64,000 nt of DNA from Clostridium facile (GTDB taxonomy: Bacteria; Bacillota; Clostridia; Oscillospirales; Ruminococcaceae): contig NZ_JACOQK010000001.1 in assembly GCF_014297275.1 (NCBI RefSeq), positions 2,232,001 to 2,296,000 on the forward strand, read 5' to 3'. The notes under the pieces were generated by a model, which was not told where the DNA came from, searched no databases, and saw only the letters and a list, made by a program, of their open reading frames with translations. A program made the translations under genes and the position numbers. How positions within the stretch are numbered: the first letter of the stretch is position 1; every line of letters starts with the position of its first letter. Shown here piece after piece: positions 16,208 through 24,195 of the stretch.

Positions 16208-16684
16208 TTGACCGATCTTGATTATATGGAACTCGCCATAGAACAGGCAAAAATCGCAGCATCTCTTGGGGAAGTGCCAGTGGGAGCTGTTATTGTAAAA
16301 AATGATTCCATTGTTGCAACAGCCTATAATAGAAGGGAATTGGACAAAAACGCATTGGCACATGCGGAACTACTGGCAATCGACCGTGCTTGCAAAAGGC
16401 TTGGCGGATGGCGTCTGTTTGGATGTACTTTGTACGTCACACTGGAGCCTTGCCCTATGTGCACGGGGGCTATTATCAATTCCCGTATTGACCGGGTGGT
16501 TTACGGCGCATTGGACCCAAAAGCGGGTTCCTGCGAATCTGTTATCCCATTGACTGAATTTCCTTATAACCATAAACCTATTTTGGAAGGTGGACTGCTT
16601 CAACAGGAATGTAGCCAGTTGTTATCGGATTTTTTTCAACAATTACGCAAGAAAAAGTTGAAAAAAACATCATACAAAAAATAA
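16208..16684 (+). CDS. tadA: tRNA-specific adenosine deaminase
   Basis: A 158-residue cytoplasmic zinc enzyme that converts adenosine-34 to inosine in the anticodon of tRNA-Arg(ACG), needed to read CGN codons. The deaminase motifs are HAE at residues 52-54 (zinc ligand His52, proton shuttle Glu54) and PCPMC at 81-85 (Cys82 and Cys85 bind zinc). VPVGAV and the tail match TadA rather than free-nucleoside deaminases. The start is TTG with AAGGAG upstream. It follows the CPBP gene by 18 bp and is closed by a terminator. Confidence 0.95.
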   Translation: MTDLDYMELAIEQAKIAASLGEVPVGAVIVKNDSIVATAYNRRELDKNALAHAELLAIDRACKRLGGWRLFGCTLYVTLEPCPMCTGAIINSRIDRVVYGALDPKAGSCESVIPLTEFPYNHKPILEGGLLQQECSQLLSDFFQQLRKKKLKKTSYKK

Positions 16685-16703
16685 ATGGAATGATATGAAT
16701 TTA

Positions 16704-16750
16704 AAAAATCGAAGGTTCTACGAATTCACTCAAGAATCTTCGATTTTTCA
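16704..16750 (+). terminator. Terminator after tadA
   Basis: AAAATCGAAG/CTTCGATTTT stem with an inner GGTTCT/AGAATC pairing, then T and A rich sequence. Confidence 0.8.
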
Positions 16751-16810
16751 TTCTATTTTACTATAATTCGACAAATTTTTTGTTTCTTCTAATAAATTGT
16801 ATCCATGTAA

Positions 16811-16838
16811 TTGACAATCAGATGATTCATGATATAGT
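16811..16838 (+). promoter_or_regulatory. Promoter of the small HTH regulator
   Basis: TTGACA (16811..16816), 16-bp spacer, TATAGT (16833..16838). Perfect -35, one mismatch in -10. Confidence 0.7.
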
Positions 16839-16859
16839 AGAAGTATAAAAACAATTAAC

Positions 16860-16887
16860 ATGGAACCTGTCATATCAAATGTTCCAT
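16860..16887 (+). promoter_or_regulatory. Inverted repeat ATGGAAC-N14-GTTCCAT, candidate operator
   Basis: Seven-base arms just downstream of the HTH promoter and before its start codon. The spacing of 21 bp between half-site centres is two helical turns, as for a dimeric repressor, so autoregulation is plausible. A weak RNA hairpin is the alternative. Confidence 0.4.
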
Positions 16888-16909
16888 ACACATTTTAATA
16901 GAACAGGGA

Positions 16910-17155
16910 ATGATAAAAATGAGGGTGATGAAGATAACCATGAAATCTGCTGTATCAAATAGACTACAGCAATTGTGCAAAGAACGCCATATTACGCTGC
17001 ATTGGTTGGCCGTTCATTCTGGCGTAACTCCGTCTACCGTATACAGTATTATGAATAGTAAAGGGGAGGATGTTTCTATCATTACCGTAAAACGTTTATG
17101 TGATGGGCTTAACATTACACTAAAAGAATTTTTTAATGATTCTGATTTTCAGTAA
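16910..17155 (+). CDS. Small XRE/Cro-type DNA-binding regulator
   Basis: An 81-residue (or 78/71-residue) HTH_3/HTH_26 protein. The helix-turn-helix runs from HITLHWLAVHSGV to TPSTVYSIMN; the C-terminal helix is ITVKRLCDGLNITLKEFFND, typical of one-domain Cro-like regulators. The start is uncertain: the third codon downstream (ATG 16919) has the best-spaced GGGA, and ATG 16940 would begin at the conserved MKSAVSNRL. It is a single-gene unit between a promoter with an inverted repeat and a 21-bp stem terminator. Its target is not apparent. Confidence 0.85.
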   Translation: MIKMRVMKITMKSAVSNRLQQLCKERHITLHWLAVHSGVTPSTVYSIMNSKGEDVSIITVKRLCDGLNITLKEFFNDSDFQ

Positions 17156-17166
17156 AAACCAATGGA

Positions 17167-17220
17167 TAAGGCAAAAAATAAATCTTCTACAGCATTGTGG
17201 AAGATTTATTTTTTGCCTTA
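17167..17220 (+). terminator. Long perfect hairpin after the HTH gene
   Basis: A 21-bp perfect stem with a 12-base loop; the descending arm contains TTTATTTTTT, so it works as a terminator in either direction. The length is unusual for a simple terminator. Confidence 0.75.
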
Positions 17221-17346
17221 ATGTGTTGATATAACAGGTTGATTCTTTTGTCTTTCAAAATAATTCCCACATTCAACTTTCTATCCAAAACAACAAAGAT
17301 GATATCCGGAAAGTCATGATCACCAGTTCAATGAAGTTGTAAGATA

Positions 17347-17385
17347 AAGGTAGTCACATGGAAAACCACCATGTTGTCTACCTTT
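17347..17385 (+). repeat. Hairpin at the left edge of the IS3 remnant
   Basis: AAGGTAG..CATGG pairs with CCATG..CTACCTT around a short loop, followed by TTTTGTTT. TGTCTACCTTTT here is echoed by TGTCTACTTTTT at 17868, past the transposase remnant, in the same orientation. It may be a terminator or an insertion-element edge. Confidence 0.4.
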
Positions 17386-17419
17386 TGTTTATGTTAAAAT
17401 GAAGTTGGAGGTGGTAATC

Positions 17420-17849
17420 ATGAAAAAGGGACAAAAAAGGCGGAAATGGACACTTTTATTGGATACATTTAATAATGAGATATAGCACATCAGGCAACGT
17501 CTGTTCACGGCAGTAACAAACCATATTACCATTGGCTTAGAGCAGCTGAAGCTGTTTGCAGGAAAGAAAGAGGAACAGACTCCCCAAGTAGTTTTCCATA
17601 CCGACCAGGGTTCTATCTACTCCTCCCGGGCTTTTTGCCGAGCCCATGAACACTATAACAATACTTCGGTCAATGTCGCGAGAGGGAACTCCAACAGATA
17701 ATCCAATCATAGAAGCACGAAACGGATGGATGAAAGAAGTACTCTACCTTGACTTCAGGTTAGCAACCACAGATGATGTTCACTTACTCTTGGATAGGTA
17801 TGTATATTACTTCAATAACAGGCGGCCTGCAGACGCCGTGGGCTTCTAA
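17420..17849 (+). pseudogene. Decayed IS3-family transposase (OrfB) remnant
   Basis: Translating the three plus frames gives pieces of one DDE integrase: LLLDTFNNEI, then IAHQATSVHGSNKPYYHWL in another frame, then EEQTPQVVFHTDQGSIYSS (second Asp of DDE, HTDQGS) with RAFCRAHEHYN, and after a further shift RSMSREGTPTDNPIIEARNGWMKE (catalytic Glu region) up to YYFNNRRPADAVGF. At least two frameshifts, missing N-terminal half and early stop make it non-functional. OrfA is absent. Only the last piece (17646..17849) is an open frame, and it should not be read as a gene. Confidence 0.85.
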
Positions 17850-17989
17850 TACTATGGTGTTTTTGGTGTCTACTTTTTCTTGACAGATGCAGTTAGATAG
17901 TGGCTTGAGTAAGCCCTAGAAAGGCATAATACCGGAAAGCATCTAAACATATCTATCTTTTGCATCACTTGCCCTGCCGCCCGTAAACG

Positions 17990-18110
17990 AGTAATTTTTA
18001 CAACGATAGTTTTTTCGTTACGATAAGATTACTGTTAGTAGCTCGCTTCGCTCGATGCTTAAAGTAAAGCTTTTGAGCGAGAGCCTCCACCGGCATAGCC
18101 GGTAGTTTCC
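17990..18110. repeat. Structured, GC-richer repeat-like segment before ftsH terminator
   Basis: Contains CGCTC..GAGCG with GCTT..AAGC inside it (18040..18085) and a perfect ACCGGC-ATA-GCCGGT hairpin (18089..18103). These look like REP/BIME-type intergenic hairpins. Whether they recur elsewhere in the genome cannot be told from one window. Confidence 0.4.
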
Positions 18111-18121
18111 ATAACAACAAG

Positions 18122-18155
18122 AAAAAGCCGTTTGCTTTTTTGCAAACGGCTTTTT
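18122..18155 (-). terminator. Terminator of ftsH
   Basis: AAAAAGCCGTTTGC/GCAAACGGCTTTTT, 14-bp stem, T-run on the minus strand, 10 bp past the stop. Confidence 0.9.
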
Positions 18156-18164
18156 ATCAATCCA

Positions 18165-20378
18165 CTATTTTTCTGTTGTAGATGAAGGATTCTGCTCTGC
18201 TTGTGCTTCTTTTCGTGCTTTTTCTTGCGCTTCCTGTTCATCCATCTTATGAATATCTTCCAGGGTAATTTCACCTGTCATCAATTTTACAAAGGTATCT
18301 GCATCCACTTTTTCTTTGCGGATCAAGTACTGTGCTACTATTTCTAATTGGTCACGGTGAGTAACCAAAATATCGTGGCAGGTTTTATAAGCGCGATCCA
18401 TAATGGAACGAATTTCCTCATCAATCTCGGTTGCGACAGTTTCAGAGTAGTTTCGGGAGTTATTAAAGTCACGCCCCAGGAACACTTCGTGGTCGCTTTC
18501 CCCATATACAATAGGACCGAGCTTTTCACTAAAGCCATAACGGGTTACCATGTTCCGAGCAATGTCAGTTGCGCGTTCAATATCATTGGATGCGCCTGTG
18601 GAAATATCATCTAATACGATACTTTCGGCAATACGTCCACCCAGCAATACCACCAGTTCTTCCTGCATATTCTGTTTTAATACATAACTTCTGTCATGTT
18701 CTGGCAAGGACATGGTATAGCCACCTGCCATACCACGTGGAATAATCGAAATCTGGTGTACAGGGTCCTGAGTTGGACTATAATAGGTAGCAACCGCATG
18801 CCCTGCCTCGTGGTAAGCGGTTAAACGTTTTTCTTTTTCGTTAATAATACGTGATTTCTTTTCTGGTCCCGCAATTACTTTAATGGTGGCTTCTTCAATA
18901 TCAGAAGCGGTAATTGCTTTATGGTTTTTACGGGCAGCTAACAGAGCCGCTTCGTTCATCAGGCTTTCCAAATCCGCACCAGTAAACCCTGCGGTGGATT
19001 TCGCGATTACACTTAAATCTACATCAAAGCCTAAAATCTTGTTGCGGGAGTGAACTTTTAAGATTTCTTCACGGCCTTTTACATCTGGATAGCCTACTAC
19101 AACCTGGCGGTCAAAACGTCCGGAACGCAACAACGCTGGATCCAAAATATCCCTACGGTTGGTTGCCGCAATGATAATAACCCCTTCATTGGCGCCAAAA
19201 CCATCCATTTCTACCAGCAACTGGTTCAATGTTTGTTCTCGTTCATCGTGTCCGCCGCCAAGGCCAGCGCCTCTTTGGCGTCCAACTGCGTCAATTTCAT
19301 CGATAAAGATAATGGCTGGAGCGTTTTTCTTTGCTTGCTCAAACAGGTCACGCACACGGGATGCACCAACACCAACATACATTTCCACGAAATCAGAACC
19401 AGAAATCGAGAAGAAAGGAACACCTGCTTCCCCTGCAACCGCACGGGCCAACAAGGTCTTACCTGTACCAGGAGGTCCTACTAACAACACACCTTTTGGT
19501 ACACGGGCACCCAATTCATTAAACTTTTTCGGGTTTTTCAGGAACTCAACGATTTCAGAAAGTTCTTCTTTTTCCTCTTCCGCACCTGCCACCTCATCAA
19601 AGGTAGTCGTTCGTCCGCGTTCCATAGAATTTTTTAAATTCGCTTTTCCAAACTGACCGATTTTACCCGCGCCTGCATTTGCCTGTTTCATCATAAAGAA
19701 CAACAGGCCTACAATCAACAATAAGGAAAGCGCGGTTGGAATCATCTGCAGCAGCCAGGAATTATCGCTTGCAGGAGTATAGTTCATTTCAATCATATCA
19801 TCTGGATGTGCTTTGTTATATTCCAAAATCAATGGGTCAATCGAATTGACAAACAAGTTTACACTTGGCACTTTATAGGTGATCTGATTGCTGCTCTGTC
19901 CATTTTTATTATTGGACTGGTTTCCATTTTGATTGCCATTTGCAGCGGCAACACTACTGGATGATTCGCTAGAAGAAGCTTGTTCCGAGCTAGCCTGGCT
20001 CTCTGCAGTGTTAGATTCTTCTGTACTGGATGTCTGGCTGGAGGATTCCGAAACAGCACTACTGGTTGCATTGTTATTTTGGTTATCCTGACTATTGCCA
20101 CCAAACAAAATATTATTGTTGGAACGGTCATTCGTATTGCTTTGGAACTTGCTCATATCAACGCCATCCCGCAGTTCCAGCTTTAATTCACCACTTCCTA
20201 AGTCCAATTCTCCAGCTTTTACCTGGTTGTTTTGGAACAGGCTTACAACCTCATAATATTTCAGGTTGCTGCTAGGGCCTTTCATGTTCATTAACATGTA
20301 AATAGCCACACCTGCTAAAACCAAAATAATAATCACCGGGACAATAAAGGATTTACTGTTTTTGTTTTGGTTGTCCAA
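18165..20378 (-). CDS. ftsH: ATP-dependent zinc metalloprotease FtsH with a Ser/Asn-rich insert
   Basis: A 737-residue membrane AAA+ protease that degrades unassembled membrane proteins and regulators. The first TM segment is about residues 10-29, the extracytoplasmic domain follows, and the second TM is near 210-230. Walker A GPPGTGKT, Walker B IIFIDEIDAV, the second-region motif ATNRRDILDPALLRSGRFDRQ split over the SRH, and zinc-binding HEAGH are all intact. Between about residues 80 and 165 the outer domain carries a low-complexity Ser/Asn/Gln/Glu stretch not present in E. coli or Bacillus FtsH, which makes this protein about 80-90 residues longer than usual. The start is TTG with GGGAG eight bases upstream. 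It follows tilS, the common Firmicutes order. Confidence 0.97.
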   Translation of the reverse strand: MDNQNKNSKSFIVPVIIILVLAGVAIYMLMNMKGPSSNLKYYEVVSLFQNNQVKAGELDLGSGELKLELRDGVDMSKFQSNTNDRSNNNILFGGNSQDNQNNNATSSAVSESSSQTSSTEESNTAESQASSEQASSSESSSSVAAANGNQNGNQSNNKNGQSSNQITYKVPSVNLFVNSIDPLILEYNKAHPDDMIEMNYTPASDNSWLLQMIPTALSLLLIVGLLFFMMKQANAGAGKIGQFGKANLKNSMERGRTTTFDEVAGAEEEKEELSEIVEFLKNPKKFNELGARVPKGVLLVGPPGTGKTLLARAVAGEAGVPFFSISGSDFVEMYVGVGASRVRDLFEQAKKNAPAIIFIDEIDAVGRQRGAGLGGGHDEREQTLNQLLVEMDGFGANEGVIIIAATNRRDILDPALLRSGRFDRQVVVGYPDVKGREEILKVHSRNKILGFDVDLSVIAKSTAGFTGADLESLMNEAALLAARKNHKAITASDIEEATIKVIAGPEKKSRIINEKEKRLTAYHEAGHAVATYYSPTQDPVHQISIIPRGMAGGYTMSLPEHDRSYVLKQNMQEELVVLLGGRIAESIVLDDISTGASNDIERATDIARNMVTRYGFSEKLGPIVYGESDHEVFLGRDFNNSRNYSETVATEIDEEIRSIMDRAYKTCHDILVTHRDQLEIVAQYLIRKEKVDADTFVKLMTGEITLEDIHKMDEQEAQEKARKEAQAEQNPSSTTEK

Positions 20379-20484
20379 ACTCTCATCTCCCTTTTCAATT
20401 AGGTTTATTTTCGTAAAAACAAAGTTATATTTCTATCTTTTGGTATAACTGTGTGTATTCCTGTTACATAATATAGATGCTATT

Positions 20485-21807
20485 TTACACAGTTTCTTTT
20501 TGAATCCATAAATATCTGGTTGTATGGGCGTCTGGCTGTACCCTCTGGTCAATACCAAGGCCCTCTACCGCAAATACACCATTGTCATCCTCAAACACAG
20601 CAAGCAAATCCCTCTGTTCCAGTGGAATTTTTTGCTCGTTCCAATATTTTTTTACTTTCCGATTTGGATGATTCGGTAGGGAAATACGATCCCCGGGCAT
20701 ACGCTGTCTTATTTTAACTTTACCAAATATTTTATCATAATCCACAATAGAATGAAAGAAATTTTTTGCAACATTTATGAATTGTTCGTAAATTTCTTGC
20801 CCTCCTACTAGAAGATGAAAGCCAAAAACCCGGCAATTGGTACAATTTTCAACCTGATACTCAAAATAAGGGTGTCCTTCGACAGAAGTTTGTACGGATA
20901 ACCAGCCGTTTTGACAAACTACAAAACGATTTCCTGGAACATTATATTTTCCAAACCCTCTTTCGCAAATCTGCAAAATGGATAAAATTAATTTGGTATC
21001 CGCCGGAATTTGATGCTGTTCCAAAAACAACGAAATAATCCTGCTGGATATCGCAGTTGGTACACCTATCATTCTTTCTACCCATAGTTTCCCTTTGTCA
21101 AACAGTAAATAAAATTGATGTTCTGCCTGTTTCTGCAACAACTCCCGGTCAGCTTCTAACAATTGGAATGTCCGCAGCATATTTTGGGCAAATCTAGGGT
21201 TGATCTCCTGTAATACTGGTACAACATGATGACGTATTTTATTCCGATTATAAAGATCCAAATCATTGGTACTATCCTGAACGTAGGGAAGATAAAATTC
21301 TTGGCAATACGCCTCAATTTCCTGCCGGGTAAAATCCAACAAAGGCCGAAGGATTTTTCCTCTTTTTTGTGGGATGGAACAAAGCCCTGATAACGAGCTC
21401 CCCCTAGTAAGATGGAACAACATGGTTTCAATCCGGTCAGATAGGGTATGAGCTGTTAGAATCCAGCCATCTTTCCCTGCCAATTCCTCAAAAAAGGCAT
21501 ATCGCTGCTCCCTGCCGCAAACTTCTTCGGACTGCCTGTTTTCCTCCGCTAACGAAGCAACATCCACCCGTTTGGAATAAAATAAAATTTGCTGTTTTTC
21601 ACAATACTGCCGGACAAAATTTTCATCTCGGTCGCTTTCTTCTCCCCGTAAACAATGATTCACATGGGCAACCATAATTTGTAAGGGTACTCCACAATGG
21701 CATACAGCATGTAATAACGCCATAGAGTCCGCCCCTCCAGATACTCCAATGACCACAACCTCTCCTGCGTGGAACCATTTGGAAACTGAATCCTGTATTT
21801 TATTCAT
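20485..21807 (-). CDS. tilS: tRNA(Ile)-lysidine synthase
   Basis: A 440-residue ATP-dependent ligase that attaches lysine to C34 of the minor tRNA-Ile(CAU), switching it from Met to Ile identity; essential in bacteria. The PP-loop motif VIGVSGGADSMAL is near residue 16, followed by VAHVNHCLRGEES and LTAHTLSDRIET, all diagnostic. The C-terminal TilS domain is present (KVKIRQRMPGDRISLPNHPNRKVKKYW near residue 370). ATG 21807 starts inside the end of dnaB (8-bp overlap), so the two genes are translationally coupled. An upstream in-frame start would add 14 residues with no support. Confidence 0.95.
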   Translation of the reverse strand: MNKIQDSVSKWFHAGEVVVIGVSGGADSMALLHAVCHCGVPLQIMVAHVNHCLRGEESDRDENFVRQYCEKQQILFYSKRVDVASLAEENRQSEEVCGREQRYAFFEELAGKDGWILTAHTLSDRIETMLFHLTRGSSLSGLCSIPQKRGKILRPLLDFTRQEIEAYCQEFYLPYVQDSTNDLDLYNRNKIRHHVVPVLQEINPRFAQNMLRTFQLLEADRELLQKQAEHQFYLLFDKGKLWVERMIGVPTAISSRIISLFLEQHQIPADTKLILSILQICERGFGKYNVPGNRFVVCQNGWLSVQTSVEGHPYFEYQVENCTNCRVFGFHLLVGGQEIYEQFINVAKNFFHSIVDYDKIFGKVKIRQRMPGDRISLPNHPNRKVKKYWNEQKIPLEQRDLLAVFEDDNGVFAVEGLGIDQRVQPDAHTTRYLWIQKETV

Positions 21808-23137
21808 GGTGAATCGTATCCAATCCTGTAAACCGGGTATACTGCCCATCCCAGCCTAATTCTACTGTGCCCACTTCACCATGACGGTTTTTGCCCACAA
21901 TACACTCCGCAATGCCGTGCTTTCCATCTTCCGGGTTATAATATTCATCCCGATACAAAAACAATACAATATCCGCATCCTGCTCAATAGAACCGGAATC
22001 ACGCAAGTCGGAAAGCAGGGGACGATGATCCTGCCTAGCTTCCGGCCCACGTGCCAGCTGGGATAGGGCTATCACCGTTACATTCAACTCTTTTGCCATG
22101 ATTTTTAAGTTACGGGTAATTTCAGAAATCTCCTGTACACGGTTTCCATCCCGTCGCCCGCTGTTCATCAACTGCAAATAGTCGATTACCACCAAGCCCA
22201 AATCCGGTAAGCGGCGCAACTTGGATTTCATCTCTGCAATAGTAATATTTGGAGTATCATCCAAATAAATTTTGGATTCACTCAGAGATTGCGCCCCTGC
22301 TGCCAATAGTGCCCATTCCTCCTGAGCCAAATTTCCGGTATGCAGCTTGGTGCTTTGAATCCTGCACTCGGAAGAAAGCATACGCTCTACCAGCTGTTGA
22401 CTGGACATTTCCAGAGAAAAGATTGCTACCTGACGTTTGCTCTTTCTCGCCGCATTGGCTGCCACATTTAACGCAAAGCTGGTTTTTCCCATTGCTGGCC
22501 GGGCTGCCAAAATAATCAGGTCGGATGGATTTAGACCGGTCAATACATGGTCTAACCCAGAAAAACCAGAGGATATTCCCACTTCTTTTTGCCCTGTTGC
22601 CAATTTATCCAGATGGTCAAATTCACGGCCGATTACTTCATTGATCGGGATTAAACTGGAGGAAGTTCTGCCCTGACGGATTTCATAAATTTTTTGTTCT
22701 GCGGTATCCAATATGGTTTCCGCATCTGCGCCACTATCCGTAGCTACTGATATAATTTCCCGGGCTGCTAAAATCAAGGAACGGATGTAATACTTATCCT
22801 GAACAATCTTACAATATACTTCCATATTGGCCACAGATGGAACCATTTCCATCAATCTGCCCAGGTATACCTTGGCATTTTCCGGTGTATCAAAAATATT
22901 CTCCGAAACTACGGCATCATATACTGTAATAAAATCAATCGGTTGCCCAGAAGTATACATGCGGGCAATGACCGCAAAAATCCGTTGGTGCTGTTCCCGA
23001 TAAAAGCTGGATACCCCAACAAACTTTAATGCGTCCGCCATATAGCTTGGGTCTAAAATCAAACCACCCAGCACCGACTGTTCCGCTTCCAAATTATAAG
23101 GAAGCTGCTCCAGTTCTATTTGATTTTCTAAATCCAT
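21800..23137 (-). CDS. dnaB: Replicative DNA helicase
   Basis: A 445-residue RecA-fold hexameric helicase that unwinds DNA at the fork. The N-terminal domain is LPYNLEAEQSVLGGLILDP; a linker helix follows; Walker A ARPAMGKTSFALN is near residue 210, and Walker B VVIDYLQLM near 315, with the R-finger region QDADIVLFLYRDEYY near the end. Start ATG with AAGGAG. It lies between rplI (a terminator intervenes) and tilS (overlap). Confidence 0.97.
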   Translation of the reverse strand: MDLENQIELEQLPYNLEAEQSVLGGLILDPSYMADALKFVGVSSFYREQHQRIFAVIARMYTSGQPIDFITVYDAVVSENIFDTPENAKVYLGRLMEMVPSVANMEVYCKIVQDKYYIRSLILAAREIISVATDSGADAETILDTAEQKIYEIRQGRTSSSLIPINEVIGREFDHLDKLATGQKEVGISSGFSGLDHVLTGLNPSDLIILAARPAMGKTSFALNVAANAARKSKRQVAIFSLEMSSQQLVERMLSSECRIQSTKLHTGNLAQEEWALLAAGAQSLSESKIYLDDTPNITIAEMKSKLRRLPDLGLVVIDYLQLMNSGRRDGNRVQEISEITRNLKIMAKELNVTVIALSQLARGPEARQDHRPLLSDLRDSGSIEQDADIVLFLYRDEYYNPEDGKHGIAECIVGKNRHGEVGTVELGWDGQYTRFTGLDTIHHE

Positions 23138-23260
23138 GTGACAGCTCCTTCCATCAAAAAATGGATCTCCTCAAAGATGTTACCACTATAGCATATCTTG
23201 TTCCAATTGGCAATTAATTTTTCCTGTTTTACTAGCAGAACTATTTTTTGGAAACGATGA

Positions 23261-23288
23261 AAATAAGCCGGAAAACATCCCGGCTTAT
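23261..23288 (-). terminator. Terminator after rplI
   Basis: AAGCCGG/CCGGCTT stem with TTATTTTC on the minus strand, 19 bp past the rplI stop. It separates rplI from dnaB. Confidence 0.8.
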
Positions 23289-23306
23289 CCATCATTCAAA
23301 ACATTG

Positions 23307-23750
23307 CTATGCTTCTACCACCATTAGTTTCATATTGGTAGTAACCCCTGTCAATACTTTCACTTCTACCTGGAAAGTACCAAAGCTTTTTACTTCGCCA
23401 ACAGAGATTTTTCGTTTATCAATATCAAAACCAAACTCTTTTTTGATGGCCGCAGAAATTTCTTTCGCAGTAACAGAGCCAAATAATCTGCCAGCTGTGC
23501 CTGCTTTTGCAGCGATGGTAACCGTCTGGTCTTTTAGCTTGTCCGCAATCTGCTGTGCTGCTTTGATTTCCTCCTGCTTGTGGAACTCTTTTGCCTGGTC
23601 TTTATTTTTCTTTTCGGTCATCGCCTGTGCGGTTGCTTCCATCGCCATCTTTTTTGGAAATAAAAAGTTACGGGCATAACCGTCGCTTACATTGACAAGG
23701 TCCCCTTTTTTACCGGAGCCTTTTACATCTTGTAGTAAAATTACTTTCAT
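23307..23750 (-). CDS. rplI: Large-subunit ribosomal protein bL9
   Basis: A 147-residue ribosomal protein that binds 23S rRNA. The N-terminal domain MKVILLQDVKGSGKKGDLVNVSDGYARNFLFPKK is the bL9 signature; a long connecting helix rich in Lys/Glu/Gln (residues 50-75) leads to the C-terminal domain ending with VKVLTGVTTNMKLMVVEA. Length is standard. GAGGAGG precedes the ATG. Neighbours match the Firmicutes order of GdpP gene, rplI, dnaB, but a promoter at 23811 and a terminator suggest it is also expressed alone. Confidence 0.97.
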   Translation of the reverse strand: MKVILLQDVKGSGKKGDLVNVSDGYARNFLFPKKMAMEATAQAMTEKKNKDQAKEFHKQEEIKAAQQIADKLKDQTVTIAAKAGTAGRLFGSVTAKEISAAIKKEFGFDIDKRKISVGEVKSFGTFQVEVKVLTGVTTNMKLMVVEA

Positions 23751-23810
23751 CGGTGATTCCTCCTCTATATTATGTCTTTTTTTGATCGGAAGATTGATCG
23801 TTACAAATAC

Positions 23811-23839
23811 AAGATAACATAAAATGAAAATTTAATCAA
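23811..23839 (-). promoter_or_regulatory. Promoter of rplI
   Basis: Minus strand TTGATT, 17-bp spacer, TATCTT, about 60 bp before the rplI start codon. Both hexamers have two mismatches to consensus. Confidence 0.5.
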
Positions 23840-23886
23840 ATCAATATCCAATTGATTTGTTCTAGCTTCTCTCAAGCAATGTATAT

Positions 23887-24195
23887 GTGAATTTAGGAAA
23901 GGGGGATTTGACCCCTTGCATCGTGTATTGCCTCATCACATACCTTGCCATCCTGTTATCCGTATTTTATTTTGTATACTCAAAGTTTTTATTTCCATCC
24001 AAAGGAAAAATTTATTCTGTTAAAACAACAGAAATAAATGGATACTCTTTTAAATTTTATGAAAACAAGGTTTTTCGAAAAACAGAAAATTCAATTTCAT
24101 ATTATGATTTTTTATCCGTCCGGGAATTTAAGTATTGGTCAATGGCATCCAATAAATGCTGCCGCCCCTGTTCTAGATTGGTATTTTCCAATTGA
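23887..24195 (+). CDS. Doubtful small membrane protein convergent with the GdpP gene
   Basis: A 102-codon open frame (GTG or internal TTG start) with one hydrophobic helix (YCLITYLAILLSVFYFVYSKFLF) followed by a Lys/Tyr/Phe-rich polar segment. In such AT-rich DNA an open frame of this length is not expected by chance, and its composition looks protein-like. Against it: the ribosome binding site is poor for every start, and the last 94 bp overlap the 3' end of the GdpP-type gene on the other strand. Not recognised. Confidence 0.25.
   Translation: MNLGKGDLTPCIVYCLITYLAILLSVFYFVYSKFLFPSKGKIYSVKTTEINGYSFKFYENKVFRKTENSISYYDFLSVREFKYWSMASNKCCRPCSRLVFSN

Noticed and set aside
17925..17955. GAAAGCATCTAA near 17933 resembles the 3' part of 23S rRNA
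   Set aside because: The likeness is about a dozen bases; flanking sequence does not continue the rRNA pattern. Probably chance.
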